From Marinobacter alexandrii (lineage in GTDB: Bacteria; Pseudomonadota; Gammaproteobacteria; Pseudomonadales; Oleiphilaceae), in contig NZ_SWKM01000011.1 of assembly GCF_005871205.1 (NCBI RefSeq), forward strand, positions 248,001 through 312,000: a stretch of DNA of 64,000 nucleotides, read 5' to 3'. The position numbers and the translations under genes are program-made. How positions within the stretch are numbered: the first letter of the stretch is position 1; every line of letters starts with the position of its first letter. Shown piece after piece: positions 35,632-45,463 of this stretch. The notes under the pieces were generated by a model. It saw only the letters and a list, made by a program, of their open reading frames with translations, was not told the DNA's origin and searched no databases.

Positions 35632-35970
35632 TCAGAGAATTTCCCGGTGCACATCCAATATAGCGGCATCGACGCGCTCTTCGATGGCTTTTTCAATCTG
35701 GTCGAGGCGCTGGGTGATCTGCTGGGATGAGGTGCCAAGGGCTGCGATGGTCCAGGTCGCGCAATCCAGTGCGTCCAGGTCGGCGGTCTCCGCGACCGCC
35801 AGGTCTGGCTCTTTGCCCCAGACTGCGCGCAGGGCGGTAAAGACCTTGCGCTTGGCCTTGAGGTCTTCGCAACCATAGAGCTGGAAGTGCAGGGTCAGTA
35901 CGCCCACGTGCGGGGTAATCACCGGCTGTGCGCTGGACTGGTTCAGGAGTTTTCTCAGGGCTTCAGACAT
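35632..35970 (-). CDS. DUF503 family protein
   Basis: A 112-residue protein. The stretch HVGVLTLHFQLYGCEDLKAK, followed by RKVFTALR, and the later LAVAETADLDALDCATWTIA match the DUF503/YlxP family (PF04456), a small alpha/beta protein of unknown function often near ribosome-assembly genes. Here it lies alone upstream of panP, about 190 bases away on the same strand, and just inside the second inverted-repeat element. Confidence 0.8.
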   Translation of the reverse strand: MSEALRKLLNQSSAQPVITPHVGVLTLHFQLYGCEDLKAKRKVFTALRAVWGKEPDLAVAETADLDALDCATWTIAALGTSSQQITQRLDQIEKAIEERVDAAILDVHREIL

Positions 35971-35984
35971 TTTAATCCGTGCAT

Positions 35985-36092
35985 GAGGGGCCGGGGCGAA
36001 GTCTCTGAAACCCGCTCAAGCACGTCCATGTGACGCTTGAGCTCCGCCATCCATGGCTCCGCACAGTTTCAGAGACTCCGCCCCGCCCCCTC
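35985..36092 (-). repeat. Inverted-repeat element, copy 2
   Basis: Arms 35985-36011 and 36066-36092 pair at 25 of 27 bases. An inner hairpin is made by GCTCAAGC and GCTTGAGC. The 24-base centre matches copy 1 in reverse orientation, while the arms have a wholly different sequence. It lies between the DUF503 gene and the aidB-like gene, upstream of the former and downstream of the latter. Confidence 0.8.
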
Positions 36093-36122
36093 CTTGGCTT
36101 GCTTCAGGGACGTTGAATATCC

Positions 36123-37823
36123 TTAGCCTACTACAGGCGTTGCCCGTTTGATAATGGCGGCCGCGTCGGTGCCCGAAGGCAGGTTGCCGTAGTTCATGCC
36201 GCCGGCTGATTGCAGCCGCGAAGCGCAGAAGGCGTCGGCAACGGCGGGGTCTGAGTGGCGCAGAAGGAGCGATCCCTGCATGACCAGGGCCATGCGGTCA
36301 ACCAGGTTGCGGGCCCTGTATTGGATATCGCTGATGTCGCCGAAGTCTTGCTGCAGCTGCGCCAGGAACAGATCGAAACGGCGGTCGGCGCCCTTGGCTT
36401 CGGAGGCTTCGCGGAAGAACGCATCCAGGGTTTCCGGTTCTTTTTGCAGTGCGCGGAGGGTGTCCAGGCACTGAACGTTACCGCTGCCTTCCCAGATGGC
36501 GTTGACCGGTGATTCCCGGAACAGTCGGGGCATGATGCAGTCTTCCATCACGCCGCTGCCGCCGATGCACTCCATGGCCTCGTAGGCGTGGTTGGGGGTG
36601 CGTTTGCAGATCCAGTACTTGCCAACCGGTGTGGCCAGGCGAGCCAGCAGGCGTTCGTGTTCCTGGTCCTGGTTGTCCAGGGCTCGGGCGATGCGCAGGG
36701 TGTAGGCCAGTGCCGCTTCGCTTTCTACTGCGAGATCGGCCAGCACATTCTGCATCAGCGGCTGTTGGTTCAGGCGGTTGCCGAAGGCGCTGCGGTGCCG
36801 GCAGTGGTGGGTGGCCTGTGCTACCGCCTGGCGCATGCCGGCGGAGCTGCCGATCATGCAGTCAAAGCGGGTCATTGCCACCATTTCGATGATGGTGGGC
36901 ACGCCTCGGCCTTCTTCGCCAACCATCCAGGCCAGGGCGCCGCGCAGTTCAACTTCGCTGGAGGCGTTGGCGACGTTGCCCATTTTGTTTTTCAGACGCT
37001 GGATCTGCCAGGGGTTCTTGCTGCCATCGGGGCGCCAGCGGGGCATCAGGAAGCAGGACAGGCCTCCCCGGGAGTGAGCCAGTACCAGGAAGGCATCGCA
37101 CATGGGAGCGGAGACGAACCACTTGTGGCCAACCAGTTCGTAGGCCTGGCCGGGGCCCTCGGCGCCGACCGGGAAGGCCTTGGTGCTGTTGGCGCGAACA
37201 TCGCTGCCGCCCTGTTTCTCGGTCATCGCCATGCCGATGGTGACGCAGGCTTTCTGGCCATCGGGCACGTTGCGCGGGTCGTAGCGGTTGGCGAGGATGC
37301 GCTGCTCCCAGTCCCGGGCAAGTTCGGGCTGTTTCCGGATTGAGGGGATAGCGGCAAACGTCATGGTAATGGGGCAGCAATGCGCGGCTTCTACCTGAGA
37401 ATGCAAGTAGTACTTGGCGGCCCGGGCCACGTGCGCACCCTTTCCGGGGTTGGTCCATGGACTGCTGTGCAGGCCATGTTCAAGGGCGATGGTCATCAGA
37501 TCGTGGTAGGCCGGGTGAAATTCCACCTCGTCAATGCGATGACCGAAGCGATCGTGAGTCTGGAACACAGGCTTGTTGCTATTGGCCTTGAAGCCCAGGT
37601 CGATGGTGGCCGCAGCGCCTGCGAGCGCGCCAAACTGTTTCAGTTCCGGCGTGGCTGCTTCGGCGCCTTCACGGATGACCGCCTCCTGCAGAGCGGTGTC
37701 CTGCTCAAACAGGTTGTAGTTTGCCAGCGCCGGGGGCTGGTTGACCACGTCGTGGGTGCTGGCCAGGTATCGGTCCTCCTGGCCGTTGGTTGGGGTCTCG
37801 GAGTGAGGCTGCAGCGCGTTCAT
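36123..37823 (-). CDS. AidB-like acyl-CoA dehydrogenase
   Basis: A 566-residue flavoprotein of the AidB branch: N-terminal extension, then the acyl-CoA dehydrogenase domains with MAMTEKQGGSDVRANST, HKWFVSAPMCDAFLVLA and IWEGSGNVQCLDTLRAL. E. coli AidB (541) is induced by alkylation and protects DNA; other members act on isovaleryl-CoA. Catalysis on lipid substrates is therefore uncertain. Its ATG is two bases after the stop of the TetR-family gene and its ribosome site GGAG overlaps that stop, so the two are coupled. Confidence 0.88.
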   Translation of the reverse strand: MNALQPHSETPTNGQEDRYLASTHDVVNQPPALANYNLFEQDTALQEAVIREGAEAATPELKQFGALAGAAATIDLGFKANSNKPVFQTHDRFGHRIDEVEFHPAYHDLMTIALEHGLHSSPWTNPGKGAHVARAAKYYLHSQVEAAHCCPITMTFAAIPSIRKQPELARDWEQRILANRYDPRNVPDGQKACVTIGMAMTEKQGGSDVRANSTKAFPVGAEGPGQAYELVGHKWFVSAPMCDAFLVLAHSRGGLSCFLMPRWRPDGSKNPWQIQRLKNKMGNVANASSEVELRGALAWMVGEEGRGVPTIIEMVAMTRFDCMIGSSAGMRQAVAQATHHCRHRSAFGNRLNQQPLMQNVLADLAVESEAALAYTLRIARALDNQDQEHERLLARLATPVGKYWICKRTPNHAYEAMECIGGSGVMEDCIMPRLFRESPVNAIWEGSGNVQCLDTLRALQKEPETLDAFFREASEAKGADRRFDLFLAQLQQDFGDISDIQYRARNLVDRMALVMQGSLLLRHSDPAVADAFCASRLQSAGGMNYGNLPSGTDAAAIIKRATPVVG

Positions 37824-37825
37824 GG

Positions 37826-38458
37826 TTATCTCCTGGTGCCGGTCAGTCCCTGCATGCAAAAGCGGATGATGGAATTGACCAGCGCATCAGTGTTGTCAGG
37901 TGTCGCCGCCGGATTCTGGCCGGCCTGAGTTGGTGATAGTGGCCCTACAAGGCTTTCCGCGATGGCTCCCACCAGGCAGCTACTGCTTTGGCGGGCGTCC
38001 TGATCCGGAAGGCAGCCTTCGGAGATGCCTTCGCGAATCGCCGTTTCGAACAGGCTGGCGTAGGCCTTACGGTATTTCAGTCGTTCTTCTTCTACCTTCG
38101 GGTCGACCGGTTCGGCAATCAGCGACCACGCCATCATGGGGCCGCGCAAGGCGCGCTCGGCAAATTGCCTTAACGCTGTTTCCAGCCGGATTGCGGCGTT
38201 GCCTTGCGTTGCCAGTGCTTCTGAGACCTTGTCGACCTCGCGCTGGGTGGCTAGCCGGAACACGCCGGCAAACAGATCTTCCCGGGATTCAAAATGCCGG
38301 TAAATGGTGCCCGTGGCAACACCCGCGAGATCTGCAATTCGGGTAATACGAGCGCTTCGGAACCCGCCATCCACGACGCACTGGAAGGTGCAGTCAATAA
38401 TCCGTTGCCGCGCCTCGGCCTTGCGCTGGCGCATCTTCTCGGTTTCACGATAAGCCAT
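37826..38458 (-). CDS. TetR family transcriptional regulator
   Basis: A 210-residue repressor-type protein with an N-terminal helix-turn-helix (about 25-50, GVATGTIYRHFESREDLFAG) and a ligand-binding helical C-terminus. GGGAG lies ahead of the ATG at 38458. It is co-transcribed with the AidB-like gene directly downstream. Two palindromes sit within 56 bases upstream (38478-38514) and are good candidates for its own operator. The ligand may be an acyl-CoA, judged only from the partner gene. Confidence 0.88.
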   Translation of the reverse strand: MAYRETEKMRQRKAEARQRIIDCTFQCVVDGGFRSARITRIADLAGVATGTIYRHFESREDLFAGVFRLATQREVDKVSEALATQGNAAIRLETALRQFAERALRGPMMAWSLIAEPVDPKVEEERLKYRKAYASLFETAIREGISEGCLPDQDARQSSSCLVGAIAESLVGPLSPTQAGQNPAATPDNTDALVNSIIRFCMQGLTGTRR

Positions 38459-38477
38459 GCCGGCTCCCTTGAAGTAG

Positions 38478-38514
38478 TGAATCATCATTCATTCTTTGTG
38501 TCAATTTAATTGAC
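38478..38514. promoter_or_regulatory. Two palindromes upstream of the TetR-aidB operon
   Basis: TGAATCATCATTCA (38478-38491, imperfect centre) and GTCAATTTAATTGAC (38500-38514, perfect) lie side by side, about 20 to 55 bases before the regulator start, where they would cover the promoter. Confidence 0.5.
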
Positions 38515-38733
38515 GTCTGCTGTGGTCTCATTTTGTCACATAAAATCAGTACTTTATTTCTGTTTACAAAAAATTACAAAAAATCGGTTTGGTAGAAATA
38601 GCGCGGTCATCGAAACCGGATTATAAAGACGCCAAGACGACGCCAAAGCCGGCCGTTCGTCGAGACTGAGTGTAGTTGCCCTGCGGGGTGTGCCGGCACT
38701 CGATTCTCTGTTTTCGTTGATGGGGAGAGCATT

Positions 38734-38955
38734 ATGAGTGAATTCGACGAAAGCAATCTTGAACAACCCGGAAACTGGGCCAACGACAGCGATGACAGTC
38801 ATTCCATTGCCGGTCGGGCACGGGTTCGGGCGCAGCTGCAGGCGGATATCGAGGCTTACCTGAGCCGGGGCGGCGAAATCCATGAGGTTGATACCCTCTT
38901 CCGCTCAGACGCGCCGCGTAAAGTCGCCGTAGGTTTTAACAACCGATCCTTGTGA
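38734..38955 (+). CDS. Short SutA-like RNA polymerase-associated protein
   Basis: A 73-residue acidic protein. The second half, RAQLQADIEAYLSRGGEIHEVD and the last residues FNNRSL, resembles the C-terminus of Pseudomonas SutA (EEFLSRGGKVQEIE and GSRPI), a 105-residue protein that binds RNA polymerase in slow-growing cells. The long acidic N-terminus of SutA is shortened here. GGGGAG precedes the ATG, and a terminator follows. Identity rests on a short match from memory. Confidence 0.6.
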   Translation: MSEFDESNLEQPGNWANDSDDSHSIAGRARVRAQLQADIEAYLSRGGEIHEVDTLFRSDAPRKVAVGFNNRSL

Positions 38956-38972
38956 TCGATGCCAAATCAGGT

Positions 38973-38998
38973 CGGGGCGATAAGCCCCGGCTCTGTTT
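38973..38998 (+). terminator. Rho-independent terminator after the SutA-like gene
   Basis: CGGGGC and GCCCCG pair around GATAA, followed by a short T-rich tract (CTCTGTTT). Confidence 0.65.
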
Positions 38999-39109
38999 AT
39001 GATCCCGTTCTCGGCAGTTAGTCTTGCTCTAGTCTATCCTCGTGCCATTCCATTGTGGCGGTGCTGAATCAATACGCCCGCACTCAGACACCACGGATTT
39101 GCGCTGACC

Positions 39110-40138
39110 ATGAGATCGTTTGCCCGCCCCCCCATCCTGATGCCGTTAATCCTGACTCTGTTGGTGATGTCCGGCTGGTATTTGCTGACGCCGCACGCTG
39201 GCACTCCGAAGCAGACATCGACACAGCCCCGTTCAATTGAATCCGAACACGGCACTCGCCCAGCATCGGCGTCTACGGCGCCATCGACGTTGGTGGGCCA
39301 GGCCCAGACCCTGTCGGTTCCGGAACAATTGCCAGCTTCGCTGGCGGGTACTTCGGTGCCCGGTGGCTGGGACCGGGTGGACGGTGTCGGCGACTTGATT
39401 CCAACGCCGGCGCTGCGACAACTGTTTGAATACTACTTGTCGGCGCTTGGGGAGGAGTCGTTAGAGCAACTGGTCGCTCGTATTGAGCAGACACTGTTGG
39501 CGCTGCAGGAGCCGGCGCGCACCCAGGCCCTGGATACCCTGCGCGCCTATCTTGATTACAAGCTGGCGATTTCCGACCTGGAGGCCGGCTATGGCGGTGG
39601 CACCGAACTGGATGCGGAGCGGATGCAGCAGCGCATGCAGGAAATTCAGGCCCTGCGCCGGACCTGGCTCGACAGTGCCACCGCCGACGCGTTTTTTGCC
39701 CATGACGAGGCCATCGATGGCTTTCAGATCGAGAAGCTCCGAATCAGCCGCGACCCGAGCCTGACCGACGAGCAGCGCCGGGTGGCACTGGCGCAGGCCG
39801 AAGACGCCTTGCCCGAGCCATTGCGGCAGGCACGCCGGGAAACCCGCCGGTTTGCCGACTACGAACAGGCGCGCCAGGAACTGGCCGATGACCCCGAGGC
39901 GCTGCAAAACTGGCGTCGCCAGGCCTTCGGCATCGAAACCGCACAGCGGCTGCAGGCTTTGGAGCAGGAGCAGGCGAACTGGCACCAGCGCTGGCAGGCC
40001 TACTCCACCCAGCGCCAGAGCCTGCTGAGCGCCGGGCTTGCCGGACCCGAGCTGGAGCAGGCCATTGCTGACCTGCGCGACCGGCATTTCACGGAGGTGG
40101 AACGGGTTCGCGCCCAGGCCCTGGATTCTATCCGGTAA
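39110..40138 (+). CDS. lifO: Lipase-specific foldase (lipase chaperone), orphan
   Basis: Lif proteins are inner membrane-anchored steric chaperones that fold secreted lipases in the periplasm before type II export. The 342-residue protein has an N-terminal membrane anchor (about 8-27), a Thr/Ser/Pro-rich variable linker (30-75) and a helical domain with the Lif motif LRQLFEYYLSALGE near residues 102-115. Length is typical (about 340). The cognate lipase gene normally lies directly upstream, but here the upstream gene is SutA-like and the downstream gene is hemB. Confidence 0.9.
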   Translation: MRSFARPPILMPLILTLLVMSGWYLLTPHAGTPKQTSTQPRSIESEHGTRPASASTAPSTLVGQAQTLSVPEQLPASLAGTSVPGGWDRVDGVGDLIPTPALRQLFEYYLSALGEESLEQLVARIEQTLLALQEPARTQALDTLRAYLDYKLAISDLEAGYGGGTELDAERMQQRMQEIQALRRTWLDSATADAFFAHDEAIDGFQIEKLRISRDPSLTDEQRRVALAQAEDALPEPLRQARRETRRFADYEQARQELADDPEALQNWRRQAFGIETAQRLQALEQEQANWHQRWQAYSTQRQSLLSAGLAGPELEQAIADLRDRHFTEVERVRAQALDSIR

Positions 40139-41296
<1,158 letters not shown>

Positions 41297-41363
41297 AACC
41301 ACGGACGACATGACAGCGTGGCCGGTGTCCGCCGCCCACGCCGCAGACTGGAATTGAGGAACT

Positions 41364-43505
41364 ATGACTACGGAAACCGCCAAGAAGCTCAAGGCTGACC
41401 CCGACCAGAATGTACCGGCACCGGTGGACATGCCGGCGCTTGGCGAGAGCGTTAATCTGGATGCCAGCGAGAACTACTTCAACCGGGAAATCAGCCAGCT
41501 TCAGTTTAATTACCGGGTCCTCAAGCAGGCGCTGGATACCACTCACCCGTTGATTAACCGGCTGATTTTCTGCTGCATTTTCAGCAGCAATATGGACGAG
41601 TTCTTCGAGATCCGGGTCGCTGGTCTGCGCCAGCAGATGAAGTATGGCCGGGAAACCGTGGGCATGGACGGCATGATGCCGGAACAGGCGCTGGCCGAGA
41701 TCAGCCGGGTTGCCCACGAATACATCCATGAGCAGTACGACATCCTCAACAACGTGCTGATTCCGGAAATGGAACAGCAGAACATCCACTTTGTCCGTCG
41801 GCGCGAGTGGACACCGGCCCAGGCCGAGTGGGTGCGTACTTACTTCGAAGAAGAGATTCTGCCAGTGGTCAGCCCGATTGGGCTGGACCCGTCGCACCCG
41901 TTCCCGCGTCTGGTTAACAAGAGTCTGAACTTCATTGTCGAGCTCGATGGCAAGGATGCCTTCGGCCGGGAAACCGGCATGGCCATCGTGCCGGCGCCGC
42001 GTTCCCTGCCACGCCTGGTGCGTCTGCCGGACGAGGTGTGTGATGGTGGCGAGAACCTGGTGTTCCTGTCGTCCATGATCCACGCCCATGCCGACGAACT
42101 GTTCCCGGGCATGGAAGTGAAGGGCTGCTATCAGTTCCGGCTGACCCGGAACGCCGACCTTGAGCTCGAGGATGATCTGGAAGATCTGGCGTCGGCGCTC
42201 AGAGGCGAGCTGCTCAGTCGTCGCTTTGGCGATGGCGTCCGGCTGGAAGTGGCAGACAACTGTCCGGATGAACTGACGCAGTTCCTGTTGACCGAATTTG
42301 GCCTGACCGCGCGGGACCTGTACCAGGTTCACGGCCCGGTTAACCTGACCCGGCTGATGGCGGTAGGTGGCCTGGTCGACCGCCCGGACCTGACCTATTC
42401 CGGTTTCTCGCCTTCGATCCCGAAGCCGATCCGCAGCAAGGATTCCATGTTCGACAGTATCCGCAAACAGCCGATCCTGTTACTGCACCCCTATGAGAAT
42501 TTCAGTCCGGTTGTGGATCTGCTGCGCCAGGCCGCCAAGGATCCCCAGGTGCTGGCGATCCGCCAGACCCTGTACCGCTCGGGCGCGGATTCTGAAATCG
42601 TGGAAGCGCTGGCGGACGCCGCCCGGCGCGGCAAGGAAGTAACGGCGGTGATCGAACTGCGGGCCCGGTTCAGCGAAGCGGAGAACCTGGAGCTGGCCAG
42701 CCGGCTCCAGGAGGCGGGTGTCATCGTGGTGTACGGCGTGGTGGGCTACAAAACCCACGCCAAGATGATACTCATCGTGCGTCGGGAGGAGGGCAAGCTG
42801 CGGCGCTACGTGCACCTGGGTACGGGCAACTACCACGCCGGCAACGCCCGTTTGTACACTGACTACAGCTTCATGACCTGCGACGACTCCATTAGTGATG
42901 ACGTCAACAAGCTGTTCCAGCAGCTGACGGGTATGGGCAAGGCGCTGAAGATCAAGAAGCTGTTCCATGCCCCGTTCACCCTGCATTCCCGTCTGATGAG
43001 CCTGATTGAACGTGAAGCCGGCTTTGGTGCCAAGGGGCGCATCATCATGAAATTCAATGCCCTGACCGAGCCGCAAATCATCAAGGCCCTGTATCGGGCC
43101 TCTCAGTCGGGGGTGAAGATTGACCTGATTATCCGGGGAATCTGTTGCCTGCGTCCCGACGTGCCGGGGCTATCGGACAATATCCGGGTGCGCTCCATCA
43201 TCGGCCGCTTTCTCGAACACACGCGGGTCTACTACTTTGGCAACAACCGGCGCCCAGAGGTTTACTGCTCCAGCGCCGACGGCATGGAGCGCAACCTGCT
43301 TAGCCGGGTGGAAGTGGCGTTCCCGATTGAGGATCCGGCGCTGGTGGCCCGGGTGCGTGAGGATCTTGATACCTACCTGGCAGACAACTGTCAGTCCTGG
43401 TCGTTGCTGTCGGATGGCAGTTATGTCCAGAAACAACCGGCCGAGGGCGAAGAGCGGCTGGCATCCCAACTGGTGTTGCTTGAGCGACTGACCGGTAAAT
43501 CCTGA
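41364..43505 (+). CDS. ppk: Polyphosphate kinase 1
   Basis: Ppk1 polymerises the gamma phosphate of ATP into polyphosphate. The 713-residue protein has the N domain (about 25-130), head domain (135-330) and two phospholipase-D-like catalytic domains. The phosphohistidine lies in VGYKTHAKM, the second catalytic His in FHAPFTLHSRL, and HLGTGNYHAGNARLYTD is conserved. Length fits (E. coli 688). A ribosome site GAGG precedes the ATG. hemB lies upstream; ppx is not in the window. Confidence 0.95.
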   Translation: MTTETAKKLKADPDQNVPAPVDMPALGESVNLDASENYFNREISQLQFNYRVLKQALDTTHPLINRLIFCCIFSSNMDEFFEIRVAGLRQQMKYGRETVGMDGMMPEQALAEISRVAHEYIHEQYDILNNVLIPEMEQQNIHFVRRREWTPAQAEWVRTYFEEEILPVVSPIGLDPSHPFPRLVNKSLNFIVELDGKDAFGRETGMAIVPAPRSLPRLVRLPDEVCDGGENLVFLSSMIHAHADELFPGMEVKGCYQFRLTRNADLELEDDLEDLASALRGELLSRRFGDGVRLEVADNCPDELTQFLLTEFGLTARDLYQVHGPVNLTRLMAVGGLVDRPDLTYSGFSPSIPKPIRSKDSMFDSIRKQPILLLHPYENFSPVVDLLRQAAKDPQVLAIRQTLYRSGADSEIVEALADAARRGKEVTAVIELRARFSEAENLELASRLQEAGVIVVYGVVGYKTHAKMILIVRREEGKLRRYVHLGTGNYHAGNARLYTDYSFMTCDDSISDDVNKLFQQLTGMGKALKIKKLFHAPFTLHSRLMSLIEREAGFGAKGRIIMKFNALTEPQIIKALYRASQSGVKIDLIIRGICCLRPDVPGLSDNIRVRSIIGRFLEHTRVYYFGNNRRPEVYCSSADGMERNLLSRVEVAFPIEDPALVARVREDLDTYLADNCQSWSLLSDGSYVQKQPAEGEERLASQLVLLERLTGKS

Positions 43506-43519
43506 GACGGAGACAGGTC

Positions 43520-44809
43520 TTGCAGAAAAAATGGATGATTACCGGCGTTGCCGTGCTGGCGGTGGCTGGGGCCATGCCCTGGGTTGTGGGCTTTGTCACG
43601 GAGCAGCAGTGGCAGCAGGCAACGGAAGAAATGAATCGTGCCCAGTCGTTCCTGAAAATGGAAACCGGCGCCTATCGTCGCGGGGTGTTGGGCTCGGAGC
43701 TGACCGGTGCCCTGGTGGTGCAGAATCCGGAGACCGGAGAGTCGCACCAGGTCGAGTACCGGGCCAATGTCACCCACGGTGTCACCGGCAGCCTGCTGGA
43801 TTTCGAGCCGGTGGGCGGCTGGTCGGCGGAAGGGCGTGACTGGTTTCCCAATGCCAAACCGAAGCTGACCCTGGAAACCCGCCTGTGGGGAAGCGCCACG
43901 CTGGAACTCGAAGCGCCCGTCATGACCATGACCAATGAGGTCACTGGCGAGACACTGAGCACCAGCGGCGGCCTGGCACGTATCGAAATCAGCGATACCG
44001 GCTCCCGGGCCGACGCGTTGATGGTTTGGCCGGCGCTCAGCCTGTCCGGCCCCGAAATCGATATCCGCGTGGCTGACATTCACATGGAGCAGAGCCTGAA
44101 TCACCTGATGGCGGACGTCTGGACCGGTGCGGGTGAGCTTGAGGTGGGATCGATGACGGTGGTCCATCGGGCGGACCCGCCAGTGGAGTTCCGGGATTTC
44201 AGTCTGTCCAGCAGTACTGAAACCAACCCGGAACACAGCCGCCTGGATTCCCGGGTTACTCTAGAACTGGAGGAGATCATTCGTGGTGGCCAGGGCTATG
44301 GCCCGCACCGGGTTGAGTTCGCCCTGGAAGACCTCGATCTTGCCAGTTGGAGTTCCCTGACCCAGGGCATGTCCGATCTGCAAACTGTGATGCTGCAAAA
44401 CGGCGCCTCGGCGCCGGCTGTGCCGGAACAGCAACTGGCGGCCATGCAGCAGATCAACCAGGCCCTGCGTGGGCTGGCCTCGGCTGGTTTTTCGGTGGGC
44501 GTACCCCAACTGAGTCTGAGTACCCCGGAGGGCGTCGTCACCGGCAATGTCACCATTCGCCATCCGGAGCTGAGTGCTGACGAGCGAGCCGGCATGCTCA
44601 TGGTGATGCAGCGACTGACCGGCGACATGCAGCTGAGCGTGCCGTCGGCGTTGGCAGAAAACTACCCGAGTGTGCGCATGCAGCTGGCGCCGATGATCAA
44701 ACAGGGTTTGCTGATCAAGGACGGCGATCAGCTGGTGATGAAAGCGGTGATGAAGGATCTGATGGTGGACGTGAACGGCATGGAGATCCCGCTGCCGCCT
44801 TTGCTCTGA
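43520..44809 (+). CDS. DUF945 (YdgA-like) envelope protein
   Basis: A 429-residue protein with one N-terminal membrane segment (about 5-22) and a long beta-rich periplasmic part. The LEMETGAYRRGVLGSELTG-type region near residue 45 and the repeated strand pattern match PF06097 (YdgA family). Function is unknown; in E. coli YdgA is an inner membrane protein of the envelope. The TTG at 43520 has GGAG eight bases upstream. It follows ppk by 14 bases and is probably in its transcript. A long hairpin follows the stop. Confidence 0.82.
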   Translation: MQKKWMITGVAVLAVAGAMPWVVGFVTEQQWQQATEEMNRAQSFLKMETGAYRRGVLGSELTGALVVQNPETGESHQVEYRANVTHGVTGSLLDFEPVGGWSAEGRDWFPNAKPKLTLETRLWGSATLELEAPVMTMTNEVTGETLSTSGGLARIEISDTGSRADALMVWPALSLSGPEIDIRVADIHMEQSLNHLMADVWTGAGELEVGSMTVVHRADPPVEFRDFSLSSSTETNPEHSRLDSRVTLELEEIIRGGQGYGPHRVEFALEDLDLASWSSLTQGMSDLQTVMLQNGASAPAVPEQQLAAMQQINQALRGLASAGFSVGVPQLSLSTPEGVVTGNVTIRHPELSADERAGMLMVMQRLTGDMQLSVPSALAENYPSVRMQLAPMIKQGLLIKDGDQLVMKAVMKDLMVDVNGMEIPLPPLL

Positions 44810-44823
44810 GTCGCTTCAAGCGT

Positions 44824-44849
44824 GACCAGGCCCCAGCCGGGGTCTGGTC
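44824..44849. terminator. Hairpin between the DUF945 gene and coaD
   Basis: GACCAGGCCCC and GGGGTCTGGTC pair with one mismatch around AGCC. It sits between convergent genes and could end transcription from both sides, though no clear T run follows. Confidence 0.5.
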
Positions 44850-44914
44850 GATCACAACGATCTCACCGTCCGATGAGATCGCCTCTTTCGGATACCAAGG
44901 CCACCTGCTTTACC

Positions 44915-45463
<549 letters not shown>

